Positions 47,201 through 54,636 of a stretch of DNA of 64,000 bases are shown one piece after another. The notes under the pieces are model-generated. The model saw nothing but the letters and a program-made list of their open reading frames with translations. It did no database searches and was not told the DNA's origin. Where the stretch lies: NCBI RefSeq assembly GCF_017745275.1, contig NZ_JAGHZS010000004.1:372001-436000 (forward strand). The letters are read 5' to 3'. Source of the DNA: Chitinophaga sp. (lineage in GTDB: Bacteria > Bacteroidota > Bacteroidia > Chitinophagales > Chitinophagaceae). How positions within the stretch are numbered: the stretch's first letter is position 1; the number at the start of each line of letters is the position of its first letter. A program made the position numbers and the translations under genes.

Positions 47201-48007
47201 ATGGAGTACAAAGCTGAATATATAACAGAGGACATCAAACTCTCCAGTTATGAGGATAAGTTTTTTAAATCGGACATTATGTTCGACCATCACATGCTGG
47301 TATGGTTTATTTCAGGTGAAACAAAAATAGTACAGGCAGATGCCACTTATTTTTTCCGGGAAGGAGACATTTTTCTAATTCCCAGGAACCAGTTAGCTAC
47401 CATTATCAATTACCCTAAAAACGGGCAGCCGCATAAAACAGTGGTGATGCACTTGTCTGTTGATAGACTCAAAACGTTTTATGCAAACCGAAATGTTGTA
47501 CCTAAGGTATCAAAGCATCAGAAGATCCACTGTTTCAATAATCATCCTTTATTGGAAAGTTGTATGGCCTCGTTAATACCTTATTTTGGCATGAAGAATC
47601 TCCCGGAGGATATTGCTACGCTTAAGATAACAGAAGCTATTAGTATTCTCCGGGCTATTAACCAGGACATTGATAATGTCCTGGCAAATTTTGACGAACC
47701 GGGAAAAATCAGCCTGATTGACTACATGGAAAAGAACTTTATGTTCAATCTGCCGGTAGAAAAATTTGGCTACCTGACAGGACGAAGCCTTACCACATTC
47801 AAAAGGGATTTCAAAAAAGCCTTTAATACCACGCCGCAACGATGGCTTACACAAAAACGATTGGAACTGGCACACTACCAGTTGGCAGAAAAGAAAAAGA
47901 AACCTGTTGATGTTTGTTACGAAGTGGGCTTTGAAAACCTATCCCATTTTTCTTACGCATTTAAAAAACATTTCGGCTATGCCCCAACAAGTTTAATATC
48001 CGGGTAA
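47201..48007 (+). CDS. AraC-family transcriptional regulator 2
   Basis: A 268-residue regulator with an N-terminal cupin-like domain (YFFREGDIFLIPRNQLATI) and C-terminal HTH pair (LPVEKFGYLTGRSLTTFKRDFKKAFNTTPQRWL in pieces; DVCYEVGFENLSHFSYAFKKHFGYAPTS). The first helix pair is the sort that recognises direct repeats spaced about two helical turns, as found upstream of this gene and of the SDR pair. It is therefore the best candidate activator of that pair. Confidence 0.92.
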   Translation: MEYKAEYITEDIKLSSYEDKFFKSDIMFDHHMLVWFISGETKIVQADATYFFREGDIFLIPRNQLATIINYPKNGQPHKTVVMHLSVDRLKTFYANRNVVPKVSKHQKIHCFNNHPLLESCMASLIPYFGMKNLPEDIATLKITEAISILRAINQDIDNVLANFDEPGKISLIDYMEKNFMFNLPVEKFGYLTGRSLTTFKRDFKKAFNTTPQRWLTQKRLELAHYQLAEKKKKPVDVCYEVGFENLSHFSYAFKKHFGYAPTSLISG

Positions 48008-48027
48008 AACCGGTGAACGCCCTCCCC

Positions 48028-48041
48028 TACGACATTTCGTA
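48028..48041 (+). promoter_or_regulatory. TACG-N6-CGTA palindrome, distal copy
   Basis: TACGACATTTCGTA, the same 4+6+4 arrangement as the sites at 48141 and 60583, lies 113 bp upstream of the proximal copy, in the promoter region of the 48248-58890 unit. Confidence 0.5.
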
Positions 48042-48137
48042 ACATTATCCATAGAGGTCTCCCCGGCCAACTCCATTTCCCGTTAAATAAACAGCTGTAA
48101 TAAAGCTTTTCAGTACGTAATTAATGCCATAACATAA

Positions 48138-48206
48138 ATTTACGAAATACCGTAAATAAATAAATGCGCCCAACCAACATAAATATCTGATATTCAATAA
48201 TTTAAA
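48138..48206 (+). promoter_or_regulatory. Palindromic operator plus conserved promoter block of the YcaC-to-TMEM175 unit
   Basis: ATTTACG at 48138-48144 and CGTAAAT at 48151-48157 form a palindrome with a 6-bp centre. From the CGTAAAT half, a block at 48177-48206 (begins ACATAAATA, contains TCAATAAT, ends TAAA) matches 60619-60648 at 26 of 30 positions with the same 26-bp offset. It ends 41 bases before the ATG at 48248, so it is positioned to be promoter sequence. Confidence 0.65.
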
Positions 48207-48247
48207 AGAAGGCATCTGAATTGATTCCCTATGCGAAACTTTTTAGA

Positions 48248-48880
48248 ATGAAACCATCTTCTAATTTATTGTCGCCCAGCAATCATGCACTTGTACTGAT
48301 CGACTTCGAAGGTCAGATGGCCTTCGCTACCAAAAGCATCTCAACAACTGAACTGAGAAACAACACTGCCATCGTTGCAGGCGCTTCGAAAATTTTTAAC
48401 GTTCCAACCGTTGTGACTACTGTAGCAGAAGCATCTTTTTCCGGACCTGTATTTCCTGAAATAGAAGAAGTCTATCCGCAGGCAACATCCGGTTATATTG
48501 ACCGTACCTCTATGAATACCTGGGAAGACCCGGCTGCCTACAAAGCTATCACCGGCAAAGGAAAGCAGAAACTGGTAATGGCTGGCTTATGGACAAGCGT
48601 ATGTATTGTTGGCCCTGCCCTATCCGCTATTGAAGAAGGCTACACCGTGTATGTAATTACGGATGCCTGCGGTGATGTGAGCACCGAAGCACACGAACGC
48701 GCTGTACAAAGAATGGTACATGCCGGCGTTATTCCGATAACCAGTATCCAATACCTGCTTGAACTACAGCGTGACTGGGCACGTCAGGAAACCTATGTTG
48801 CTGTTACTGACCTGGTGAAAAAATATGGAGGCGCCTATGGTACCGGTATCCATTATGCTCACCACATGTTACAACACTAA
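48248..48880 (+). CDS. YcaC-like isochorismatase-family cysteine hydrolase
   Basis: A 210-residue alpha/beta hydrolase of the isochorismatase superfamily, started at the ATG at 48248 (a TTG nine codons earlier is less likely). Asp19 (LVLIDFEGQM) and Cys119 (LWTSVCIVGPALSAIEEGY) occupy the catalytic positions, and YVITDACGDVSTEAHERAVQRM matches the YcaC subgroup. The usual catalytic Lys region reads YIDRTSMNTWEDP, with Arg where nicotinamidases have Lys. Members hydrolyse amides or related bonds of small molecules, but YcaC substrates are unknown. It is the first gene of a long plus-strand unit and follows a conserved promoter block. Confidence 0.88.
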   Translation: MKPSSNLLSPSNHALVLIDFEGQMAFATKSISTTELRNNTAIVAGASKIFNVPTVVTTVAEASFSGPVFPEIEEVYPQATSGYIDRTSMNTWEDPAAYKAITGKGKQKLVMAGLWTSVCIVGPALSAIEEGYTVYVITDACGDVSTEAHERAVQRMVHAGVIPITSIQYLLELQRDWARQETYVAVTDLVKKYGGAYGTGIHYAHHMLQH

Positions 48881-48905
48881 GCTCACCATCTACAAAATCT
48901 AGTCA

Positions 48906-50294
48906 GTGCCTAATACACGCCTCCTCAGTCCTCTGTCGTTTTCAATACTCTTTATTATTACCTTTTCCTGTACCCGGGCCACCGGGCAGGGTTTTAAACT
49001 CATGCGTTTCGATGAAGACTTTTCAAACCTGAAAGACTCAACGAAAACCTTTTACAGGAAAATCAAATACATACCTGTCTCCGGGAAAGGCAACGCCTAT
49101 CTTTCCTTTGGCGGATCAGCAAGAGTAGAATATGTAAACTTCAACAATGAGGACTGGGGAAGGTTAGGCATTGGTCATAATGATTTCCTTTTACAACGTT
49201 ATGACCTTCATGCTGATCTCCATCTGAATAAACGATGGCGCATTTTCGGTCAATTAAGAAGCGCCTGGGAGACAGGCAGAAAGAACGGGCCACGTCCCAT
49301 AGATGAAGACCACCTCAACGTACAAAACCTTTTTGTTGACGCAAAGATTTTAAATACCCAAACACAATCTCTTACACTTCGTGCAGGAAGACAGGAACTC
49401 GACTATGGCAGTGGAAGACTCATCTCTGTACGGGAAGGTCCCAACCTCCGCCTGTACTTCGACGGAGCTAAAGTAATGTATACCCATACAAACTGGACAT
49501 TGGATGCCTTTGTGATGATGGCTGACACCATCAACACCGGCGCCTTCGATAACAAATCCGGCAAAACAATTAATCTATGGGGAGTATACAGCAAAATCAT
49601 CCTGCCGGCGTTCCCAAATATTGATTTGTACTACGTGGGAATCAAACGGGAGCAATCTGTATTTGAAGAAGGTGCCGGCCGGGAATTACGACATACCATC
49701 GGCACAAGGATATGGCGCTATGGCGGTGGTTTCATATATAACCTGGAAGGCGCTTATCAGTTCGGCACCTTCAATACTGGTAATATCAATGCCTGGACCG
49801 CATCTGCAGAAGCAGGTTATATGTTCGAACACCTCGCCGGCAAGCCAACGCTGAGTCTTCGCAATGACTATATATCCGGAGATAAACACAAAGGAGACGG
49901 CAATTTACAATCATTCAACCCACTCTATCCCAAGGGAGGTTACTTCGGATTTAGCCCGCAAATAGGTCCTGTTAACCTGGTAGATATCCATCCCTACGCT
50001 ACGGTGAATATTGGCAGCAAGATCCTGGCGCAGGCAGATGTAGTGATGAACTGGCGATATGCTACACAGGATGGCGTATACAGGCCCAGTGGCGGATTCA
50101 ATCTCGCAGGCGCTGCTTCTCTCAAAAAATATATCGGTACCGCATACCTGGTCAGCATAGTGTATAGCCTGAACAAAAATCTTGCATTGAACTGCGGTGT
50201 ACAATATTTCAAGACCGGTGATTTCATCAAAGAGGTGATTCCAACGCCTAAAGACGGCCTTTTCGTCAATAGCCGGTTAAGCTTCAAATTTTAA
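48906..50294 (+). CDS. Alginate-export-family outer-membrane porin (GTG start)
   Basis: A 462-residue outer-membrane barrel. The GTG at 48906 is needed to retain the signal peptide (SILFIITFSCTRATGQG). The family block is clear: RYDLHADLHLNKRWRIFGQL, LRAGRQELDYGSGRLISVREGPN and FDGAKVMYTH, typical of PF13372. The barrel ends NSRLSFKF. In pseudomonads AlgE exports alginate, but homologues outside alginate operons are probably small-molecule or oligosaccharide porins. It sits between a small-molecule hydrolase and an amidohydrolase, suggesting uptake or release of their substrate. Confidence 0.88.
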   Translation: MPNTRLLSPLSFSILFIITFSCTRATGQGFKLMRFDEDFSNLKDSTKTFYRKIKYIPVSGKGNAYLSFGGSARVEYVNFNNEDWGRLGIGHNDFLLQRYDLHADLHLNKRWRIFGQLRSAWETGRKNGPRPIDEDHLNVQNLFVDAKILNTQTQSLTLRAGRQELDYGSGRLISVREGPNLRLYFDGAKVMYTHTNWTLDAFVMMADTINTGAFDNKSGKTINLWGVYSKIILPAFPNIDLYYVGIKREQSVFEEGAGRELRHTIGTRIWRYGGGFIYNLEGAYQFGTFNTGNINAWTASAEAGYMFEHLAGKPTLSLRNDYISGDKHKGDGNLQSFNPLYPKGGYFGFSPQIGPVNLVDIHPYATVNIGSKILAQADVVMNWRYATQDGVYRPSGGFNLAGAASLKKYIGTAYLVSIVYSLNKNLALNCGVQYFKTGDFIKEVIPTPKDGLFVNSRLSFKF

Positions 50295-50313
50295 CGATCA
50301 AAAATGATAAACT

Positions 50314-51057
50314 ATGAATAACACAATTTCAAATTATCGCCGCACATTTACCGGCATCTTCAGCGCCGCGCTGATCTTCTTCTATTCTACCGCTTTTTCA
50401 CAGGTAGTAGAAACGCCTGCTAAAACAACCCCCGTAGGCACTTTAAAGGTATGGGGAAAAGTGGAAGGCATCTCCATTGCGGGACTGGTACAGGGGCCCT
50501 CTGCTGCCGAAGCACCACTGCAGGTAGCTTGTGTATTCGAATATACGGAAGGAGATATTTTCAACCCTCCTGCTTTACCGCATAACCTCAACGGTATGGT
50601 GCACCTCGATGAAGCGCTCCATGGACAAATCACCGAACTCAGAAAAAGTGGAAAATTCGCCGGTCACTACCTGGAAACCCTGCTGATCACCCCTCCCAAA
50701 GGATCCATGAAAGCGGCAAAGCTGCTGCTAATTGGGCTGGGCGACCGTAACAAATTCGATGCTGAACTGATGACGACCATTGGCGCCGTTGCATTGCGTG
50801 AAGCCGTTAGATTGGGCAGCGCAGGTTTTTCATTTGCCAGCGATATCAAAGATGCCGGCATAGACTCCCGCACTGCAGATGTAGCAGGTAATGTAACCAA
50901 AGGTATTATCAACGCCTGGCATACCCAGCTATACCTCCAACAACGTGGCCTTGCGCCGGTGAGTAAACTAAATAAAGTAATCCTGCTGGCAGGTCCCGCA
51001 TTTTTTGAAACAGCCGGCGAAGGTATCAGGGAAGCAATTGCATCATCAAAACAATAA
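50314..51057 (+). CDS. Secreted protein with leucyl-aminopeptidase (M17) N-terminal-type domain
   Basis: A 247-residue protein with signal peptide about 1-30 (FSAALIFFYSTAFSQ). The rest resembles the N-terminal macrodomain-like region of M17 aminopeptidases (HYLETLLITPPKGSMKAAKLLLIGLGDRNKFDAELMTTIG in pieces; RLGSAGFSFASDIKDAGI). The metal-binding catalytic domain of M17 is completely missing, so no peptidase activity is expected; a ligand-binding role is more likely. It is 19 bp after the porin gene and 10 bp before the amidohydrolase. Confidence 0.8.
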   Translation: MNNTISNYRRTFTGIFSAALIFFYSTAFSQVVETPAKTTPVGTLKVWGKVEGISIAGLVQGPSAAEAPLQVACVFEYTEGDIFNPPALPHNLNGMVHLDEALHGQITELRKSGKFAGHYLETLLITPPKGSMKAAKLLLIGLGDRNKFDAELMTTIGAVALREAVRLGSAGFSFASDIKDAGIDSRTADVAGNVTKGIINAWHTQLYLQQRGLAPVSKLNKVILLAGPAFFETAGEGIREAIASSKQ

Positions 51058-51067
51058 ACAAATCGGT

Positions 51068-52963
51068 ATGACAAAAGCAGATATGGTCCTGTATAACGGG
51101 AAAGTGCATACGGTAGATCCACAAAATCCAACTGCTACAGCAATAGCTATCAAAGATGGCAAGTTTGTAGCTGTTGGTAGCGATGCTGCTATTATGAATG
51201 AATACGGCAACGAAGACGCATTGAAAATCGACCTGAAACAAAAGCGGGTAATACCTGGTTTAAACGATTCTCATATACACCTCATTCGCGGAGGCTTAAA
51301 CTATAACCTGGAATTAAGATGGGATGGCGTTCCTTCTTTGGCGGATGCGTTACGTATGTTGAAAGCACAGGTAGACATTACACCTACGCCACAATGGGTA
51401 AGAGTTGTAGGTGGCTGGACCGAACAGCAATTTGCGGAGAAGCGAATGCCTACACTGGCTGAACTCAATGAAATAGCACCGGATACCCCGGTATTTATCA
51501 TGCACTTATATGACCGTGCATTGTTGAATCGTGCGGCCCTTCGCGCAGTGGGTTTCACCAAAGACACGCCTGCCCCTCCCGGTGGCGTAATTGAAAAAAA
51601 CAGCAGTGGAGAGCCAACCGGTCTACTCCTGGCCAGTCCCAACGCAATGATCCTGTATGCTACCCTCGCCAAAGGACCTAAACTCTCTTACGAATACCAG
51701 GTGAACTCCACCCGTCATTTTATGACAGAATTAAACCGGTTTGGCATCACCAGTGTGATTGATGCCGGCGGCGGATTTCAGAATTTCCCGGACGATTACG
51801 AAGTAATTAATGACCTGCATCAAAAAGGCCTGCTTACCATACGCATCGCCTATAACCTGTTTACACAAAGACCCAAACAAGAACTGGAAGATTTCAAAAA
51901 CTGGACCGGTACCGTAAAATTGCACCAGGGCGACAATATGTACCGGCATAACGGAGCCGGTGAAATGCTGGTATTCTCCGCTGCAGACTTTGAAGATTTT
52001 CTGCAGCCAAGACCCGATCTTCCCGGCCACATGGAAGAAGACCTGGAAAAAGTAGTTCGCCACCTGGTGGAAAATCGTTGGCCCTTCCGGTTACACGCTA
52101 CATATAACGAAAGCATTACCCGGTTCCTGAATGTTTTTGAAAAAGTAAACAGGGAAATACCATTCAACGGTCTTCCCTGGCTATTTGACCACGCCGAAAC
52201 AATTGATGAACGAAACATAGATCGCGTAAAAGCACTCGGAGGCGGCATTGCCATTCAAAGCAGAATGGCCTTCCAGGGGGAATATTTTACCGACCGGTAT
52301 GGTAAAGAAGCCGCCGCACATACGCCACCCGTTAAACGCATGTTACAGGCCGGGGTGCCAGTTGGTGCCGGGACTGATGCTACACGCGTAAGTAGCTACA
52401 ACCCATGGGTAGCGCTTTATTGGCTCTCTGCCGGTAAAACTGTGGGAGGACAACAATTATATCCAAATGAAAATAAATTAAGCAGAGAAACAGCATTGGA
52501 ATTATATACCAAAGGCAGCGCGTGGTTCTCGGGTGAACAGGATTTGAAAGGAGCCATCAAAGCCGGGCAACTGGCAGATCTTACGGTACTCGACGCAGAC
52601 TATTTCACTATACAGGAGGAAGCGATCAAACACATTGAATCTGTGCTCACCATTGTAAATGGCAAAATTGTATATGCCAGCAATGAATACGCTGATCACT
52701 CGCCGGCGCCTGTCAGGGTGTTACCAGACTGGTCACCGGTGAATCAGTTTGGAGGCTACTATTCTGTAGCTAAAAGCAGTAAGCAGCAACCTGTAGCTGG
52801 CGCGCAGCATCATTCATCTTCCATCAGCAGCCATGTGCACAGTTGTGCAGGCAGTTGTGATGTACATGGCCATGACCACAATAAAGCAAGACTTAACAAT
52901 ATACCGGTAAATAACTACACTGCATTCTGGGGCGTTTTCGGTTGTTCCTGTTTTGCATTCTAA
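51068..52963 (+). CDS. YtcJ-like metal-dependent amidohydrolase with His/Cys-rich tail
   Basis: A 631-residue amidohydrolase (amidohydrolase_3 group), started at ATG 51068 (MTKADMVLYNGKVHTVDPQ). The metal motif HxH is in GLNDSHIHLIRGG; further ligands are in FRLHATYNES, FDHAETIDERN and GAGTDATRVSSYNPW. The fold and length of the first 560 residues are normal for the family, whose substrates include formamides and other small amides. An extra C-terminal tail from about residue 575 is unusual: HHSSSISSHVHSCAG, CDVHGHDHNK and a final FWGVFGCSCFAF, rich in His and Cys. No signal peptide is visible. It follows an M17-N-like protein by 10 bp. Confidence 0.9.
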   Translation: MTKADMVLYNGKVHTVDPQNPTATAIAIKDGKFVAVGSDAAIMNEYGNEDALKIDLKQKRVIPGLNDSHIHLIRGGLNYNLELRWDGVPSLADALRMLKAQVDITPTPQWVRVVGGWTEQQFAEKRMPTLAELNEIAPDTPVFIMHLYDRALLNRAALRAVGFTKDTPAPPGGVIEKNSSGEPTGLLLASPNAMILYATLAKGPKLSYEYQVNSTRHFMTELNRFGITSVIDAGGGFQNFPDDYEVINDLHQKGLLTIRIAYNLFTQRPKQELEDFKNWTGTVKLHQGDNMYRHNGAGEMLVFSAADFEDFLQPRPDLPGHMEEDLEKVVRHLVENRWPFRLHATYNESITRFLNVFEKVNREIPFNGLPWLFDHAETIDERNIDRVKALGGGIAIQSRMAFQGEYFTDRYGKEAAAHTPPVKRMLQAGVPVGAGTDATRVSSYNPWVALYWLSAGKTVGGQQLYPNENKLSRETALELYTKGSAWFSGEQDLKGAIKAGQLADLTVLDADYFTIQEEAIKHIESVLTIVNGKIVYASNEYADHSPAPVRVLPDWSPVNQFGGYYSVAKSSKQQPVAGAQHHSSSISSHVHSCAGSCDVHGHDHNKARLNNIPVNNYTAFWGVFGCSCFAF

Positions 52964-52973
52964 CATTGAATCT

Positions 52974-53408
52974 ATGAACGAAATCATTCGCATAATACTA
53001 TACTCAGATGCCGGGAACAACCTGAACAACTACGCTTTGCTGGTTTTCCGGGTACTGCTGGCGCTCGAACTATTCAGGGTACATGGCATGAAAAAATTTC
53101 GTGGCGGTGCAAACGGACAACGCGAAGTGGTACCCAATCCACTACACCTCCCATCCAAACTAAATGCCATGGTAGCCACATTATCAGATACCATTGTTCC
53201 ATTCCTGTTGATGTTGGGCGTAGCAACAAGGCTGGCAGTACTGCCAACCATTGGCGTAACTGCCATAGGATATTTTGTGGTACACAGAAAAGACAGCCTG
53301 GAAGTACGGGATGTGCCTTATATGTACACCCTCTCATTACTCCTGCTATTGGTACTTGGGCCCGGCCGTTACTCCATTGATGTGCAATTTTTATATCATC
53401 TTTTTTAA
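52974..53408 (+). CDS. DoxX-family membrane protein
   Basis: A 144-residue protein with four predicted transmembrane helices (LLVFRVLLALELFRVHGMKKF start; VATLSDTIVPFLLMLGVATRLAVLPTIGVTAIGYFVV in pieces; MYTLSLLLLLVLGPGRYSIDVQ). The GPGRYSID end is typical of DoxX. Relatives assist redox enzymes or maintain membrane redox balance. The start at 52974 is 10 bp after the amidohydrolase stop. The last codons and the TAA lie in the first copy of a 14-bp tandem repeat. Confidence 0.88.
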   Translation: MNEIIRIILYSDAGNNLNNYALLVFRVLLALELFRVHGMKKFRGGANGQREVVPNPLHLPSKLNAMVATLSDTIVPFLLMLGVATRLAVLPTIGVTAIGYFVVHRKDSLEVRDVPYMYTLSLLLLLVLGPGRYSIDVQFLYHLF

Positions 53409-53422
53409 ATCATCTTTTTTAA
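53395..53422 (+). repeat. 14-bp perfect tandem duplication over the doxX-like stop codon
   Basis: ATCATCTTTTTTAA at 53395-53408 is repeated exactly at 53409-53422. The first copy encodes the final residues YHLF region and the stop; the second fills the spacer before the Dps gene at 53436. Slipped-strand duplication is the simplest explanation. Confidence 0.85.
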
Positions 53423-53435
53423 ACCACCTTTCTAT

Positions 53436-53909
53436 ATGCAAGCTAATATCGGAATCAAACAGGAAAATCTCGCAGCAGTATCCCATTCATTGGGAAAAAT
53501 CCTTGCGGATGAATTTCTACTGTACACTAAAACACGTAAAGCACATTGGTGCGTAACAGGGCCTGACTTTCATACTAAACACCTGTTTTTTGAAAGCCAG
53601 TATCAACAGTTGGAAGAAATAATAGATGATGTTGCCGAGCGTATCCGCACATTGGGACATTACCCTCCGGCCACTTTGAAGGAATTCCTGGCACTTACGC
53701 ACCTTACGGAACTTTCAAGGGAGAAAAATGATGCGCCCGGCTTTATTCGCGAGCTGTTACAGGATCATGAAAGTATCCTTATCCATCTGCGTGAAAATAT
53801 CAACGGCTATGCCACTGCATTTCATGATGCCGGCAGCAGTGATTATATTACAGGACTGATGGAAACACATGAAAAAATGGCGTGGATGCTCAGAGCTCAC
53901 CTGGAATAA
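53436..53909 (+). CDS. Dps-family ferritin-like DNA-protection protein
   Basis: A 157-residue Dps with ferroxidase-type residues at the expected spacing: His37 (KAHWCVTG), His49 (FHTKHLFFE), Glu53, Asp64 and Glu68 (IDDVAERIR). Dps proteins form dodecamers that oxidise and store iron using peroxide. The N-terminus has only a modest basic character, so DNA binding is uncertain. Its position inside an operon with DoxX, amidohydrolase and two-component genes suggests that the operon responds to oxidative or metal stress. Confidence 0.93.
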   Translation: MQANIGIKQENLAAVSHSLGKILADEFLLYTKTRKAHWCVTGPDFHTKHLFFESQYQQLEEIIDDVAERIRTLGHYPPATLKEFLALTHLTELSREKNDAPGFIRELLQDHESILIHLRENINGYATAFHDAGSSDYITGLMETHEKMAWMLRAHLE

Positions 53910-53933
53910 GTCACTCAATATAAACTGATCCGC

Positions 53934-54632
53934 ATGATGACTGAACAAAAACATAGTATTAACTGGGTAACCTTTCTCTTAGCCTGGGTGGCAGGATTCT
54001 GCGATACAGCGACCTTCGTTTCCGGCGATTCTATTTTTTCCGCACACGTTACCGGTAACTTCATCGTATTCGCAGCGCAGGTATCGGCCGGAGGAGCCAG
54101 TGCTATGGCCTGGACTAAGCTCCTGACCTTCCCGGTTTTTGTGATCGCGGTGATAATTGGCGGATGGCTGGCAGAGAAATACCAGGGCAGATACATGATA
54201 TTACTGACAGAAGGCATAATTTTGTCGTTTTGCGGTCTTGGCGCCATCATCCTGCCTATGCTCACAGGGATGGAAGAAAGGCTCATCATTTACCTTATCG
54301 TAATGCTAACAGTGCTGGGCATGGGTTTGCAAAATGCATTCGGGAAACTTTATGGTAAAGAAACACATGGACCAACCACTATGATGACAGGAAATGTTAC
54401 ACAAGCAGCCCTGGACCTTGGCAATGTAATCAGGAAAGGTATCCGGGGCAACGAGGTATCTATCTCCGGGCTCAGGAAACAGTTCATTACCATTGGAGGC
54501 TTCCTGGCCGGTTGCATTCTTGGGGCTGTCCTTTCCCGTTGGATCGGGTTGAGTGCCATGATGATTCCCGGTGTAGCCATTATCGTTTGCTACCTGCAGG
54601 GTGAAGCTGCAGCACAAAAATCAGAAGGTTAA
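53934..54632 (+). CDS. YoaK-family (DUF1275) membrane protein
   Basis: A 232-residue protein with six predicted transmembrane helices. The family signature is visible: AWVAGFCDTATFVSGDSIFSAHVTGNFIVFAAQ in pieces, VLGMGLQNAFGKLYG and TMMTGNVTQAALDLG. The function of this family is unknown; a small-molecule transport role is often suggested. It is 24 bp after Dps, and its stop is 4 bp before the kinase start. Confidence 0.9.
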   Translation: MMTEQKHSINWVTFLLAWVAGFCDTATFVSGDSIFSAHVTGNFIVFAAQVSAGGASAMAWTKLLTFPVFVIAVIIGGWLAEKYQGRYMILLTEGIILSFCGLGAIILPMLTGMEERLIIYLIVMLTVLGMGLQNAFGKLYGKETHGPTTMMTGNVTQAALDLGNVIRKGIRGNEVSISGLRKQFITIGGFLAGCILGAVLSRWIGLSAMMIPGVAIIVCYLQGEAAAQKSEG

Positions 54633-54636
54633 CCAT

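Noticed and set aside
48008..48247. Possible sigma-54 (-24/-12) promoter for the YcaC-to-TMEM175 unit
   Set aside because: No GG-N10-GC pair in a TGGCAC/TTGC context was found by eye in this stretch.
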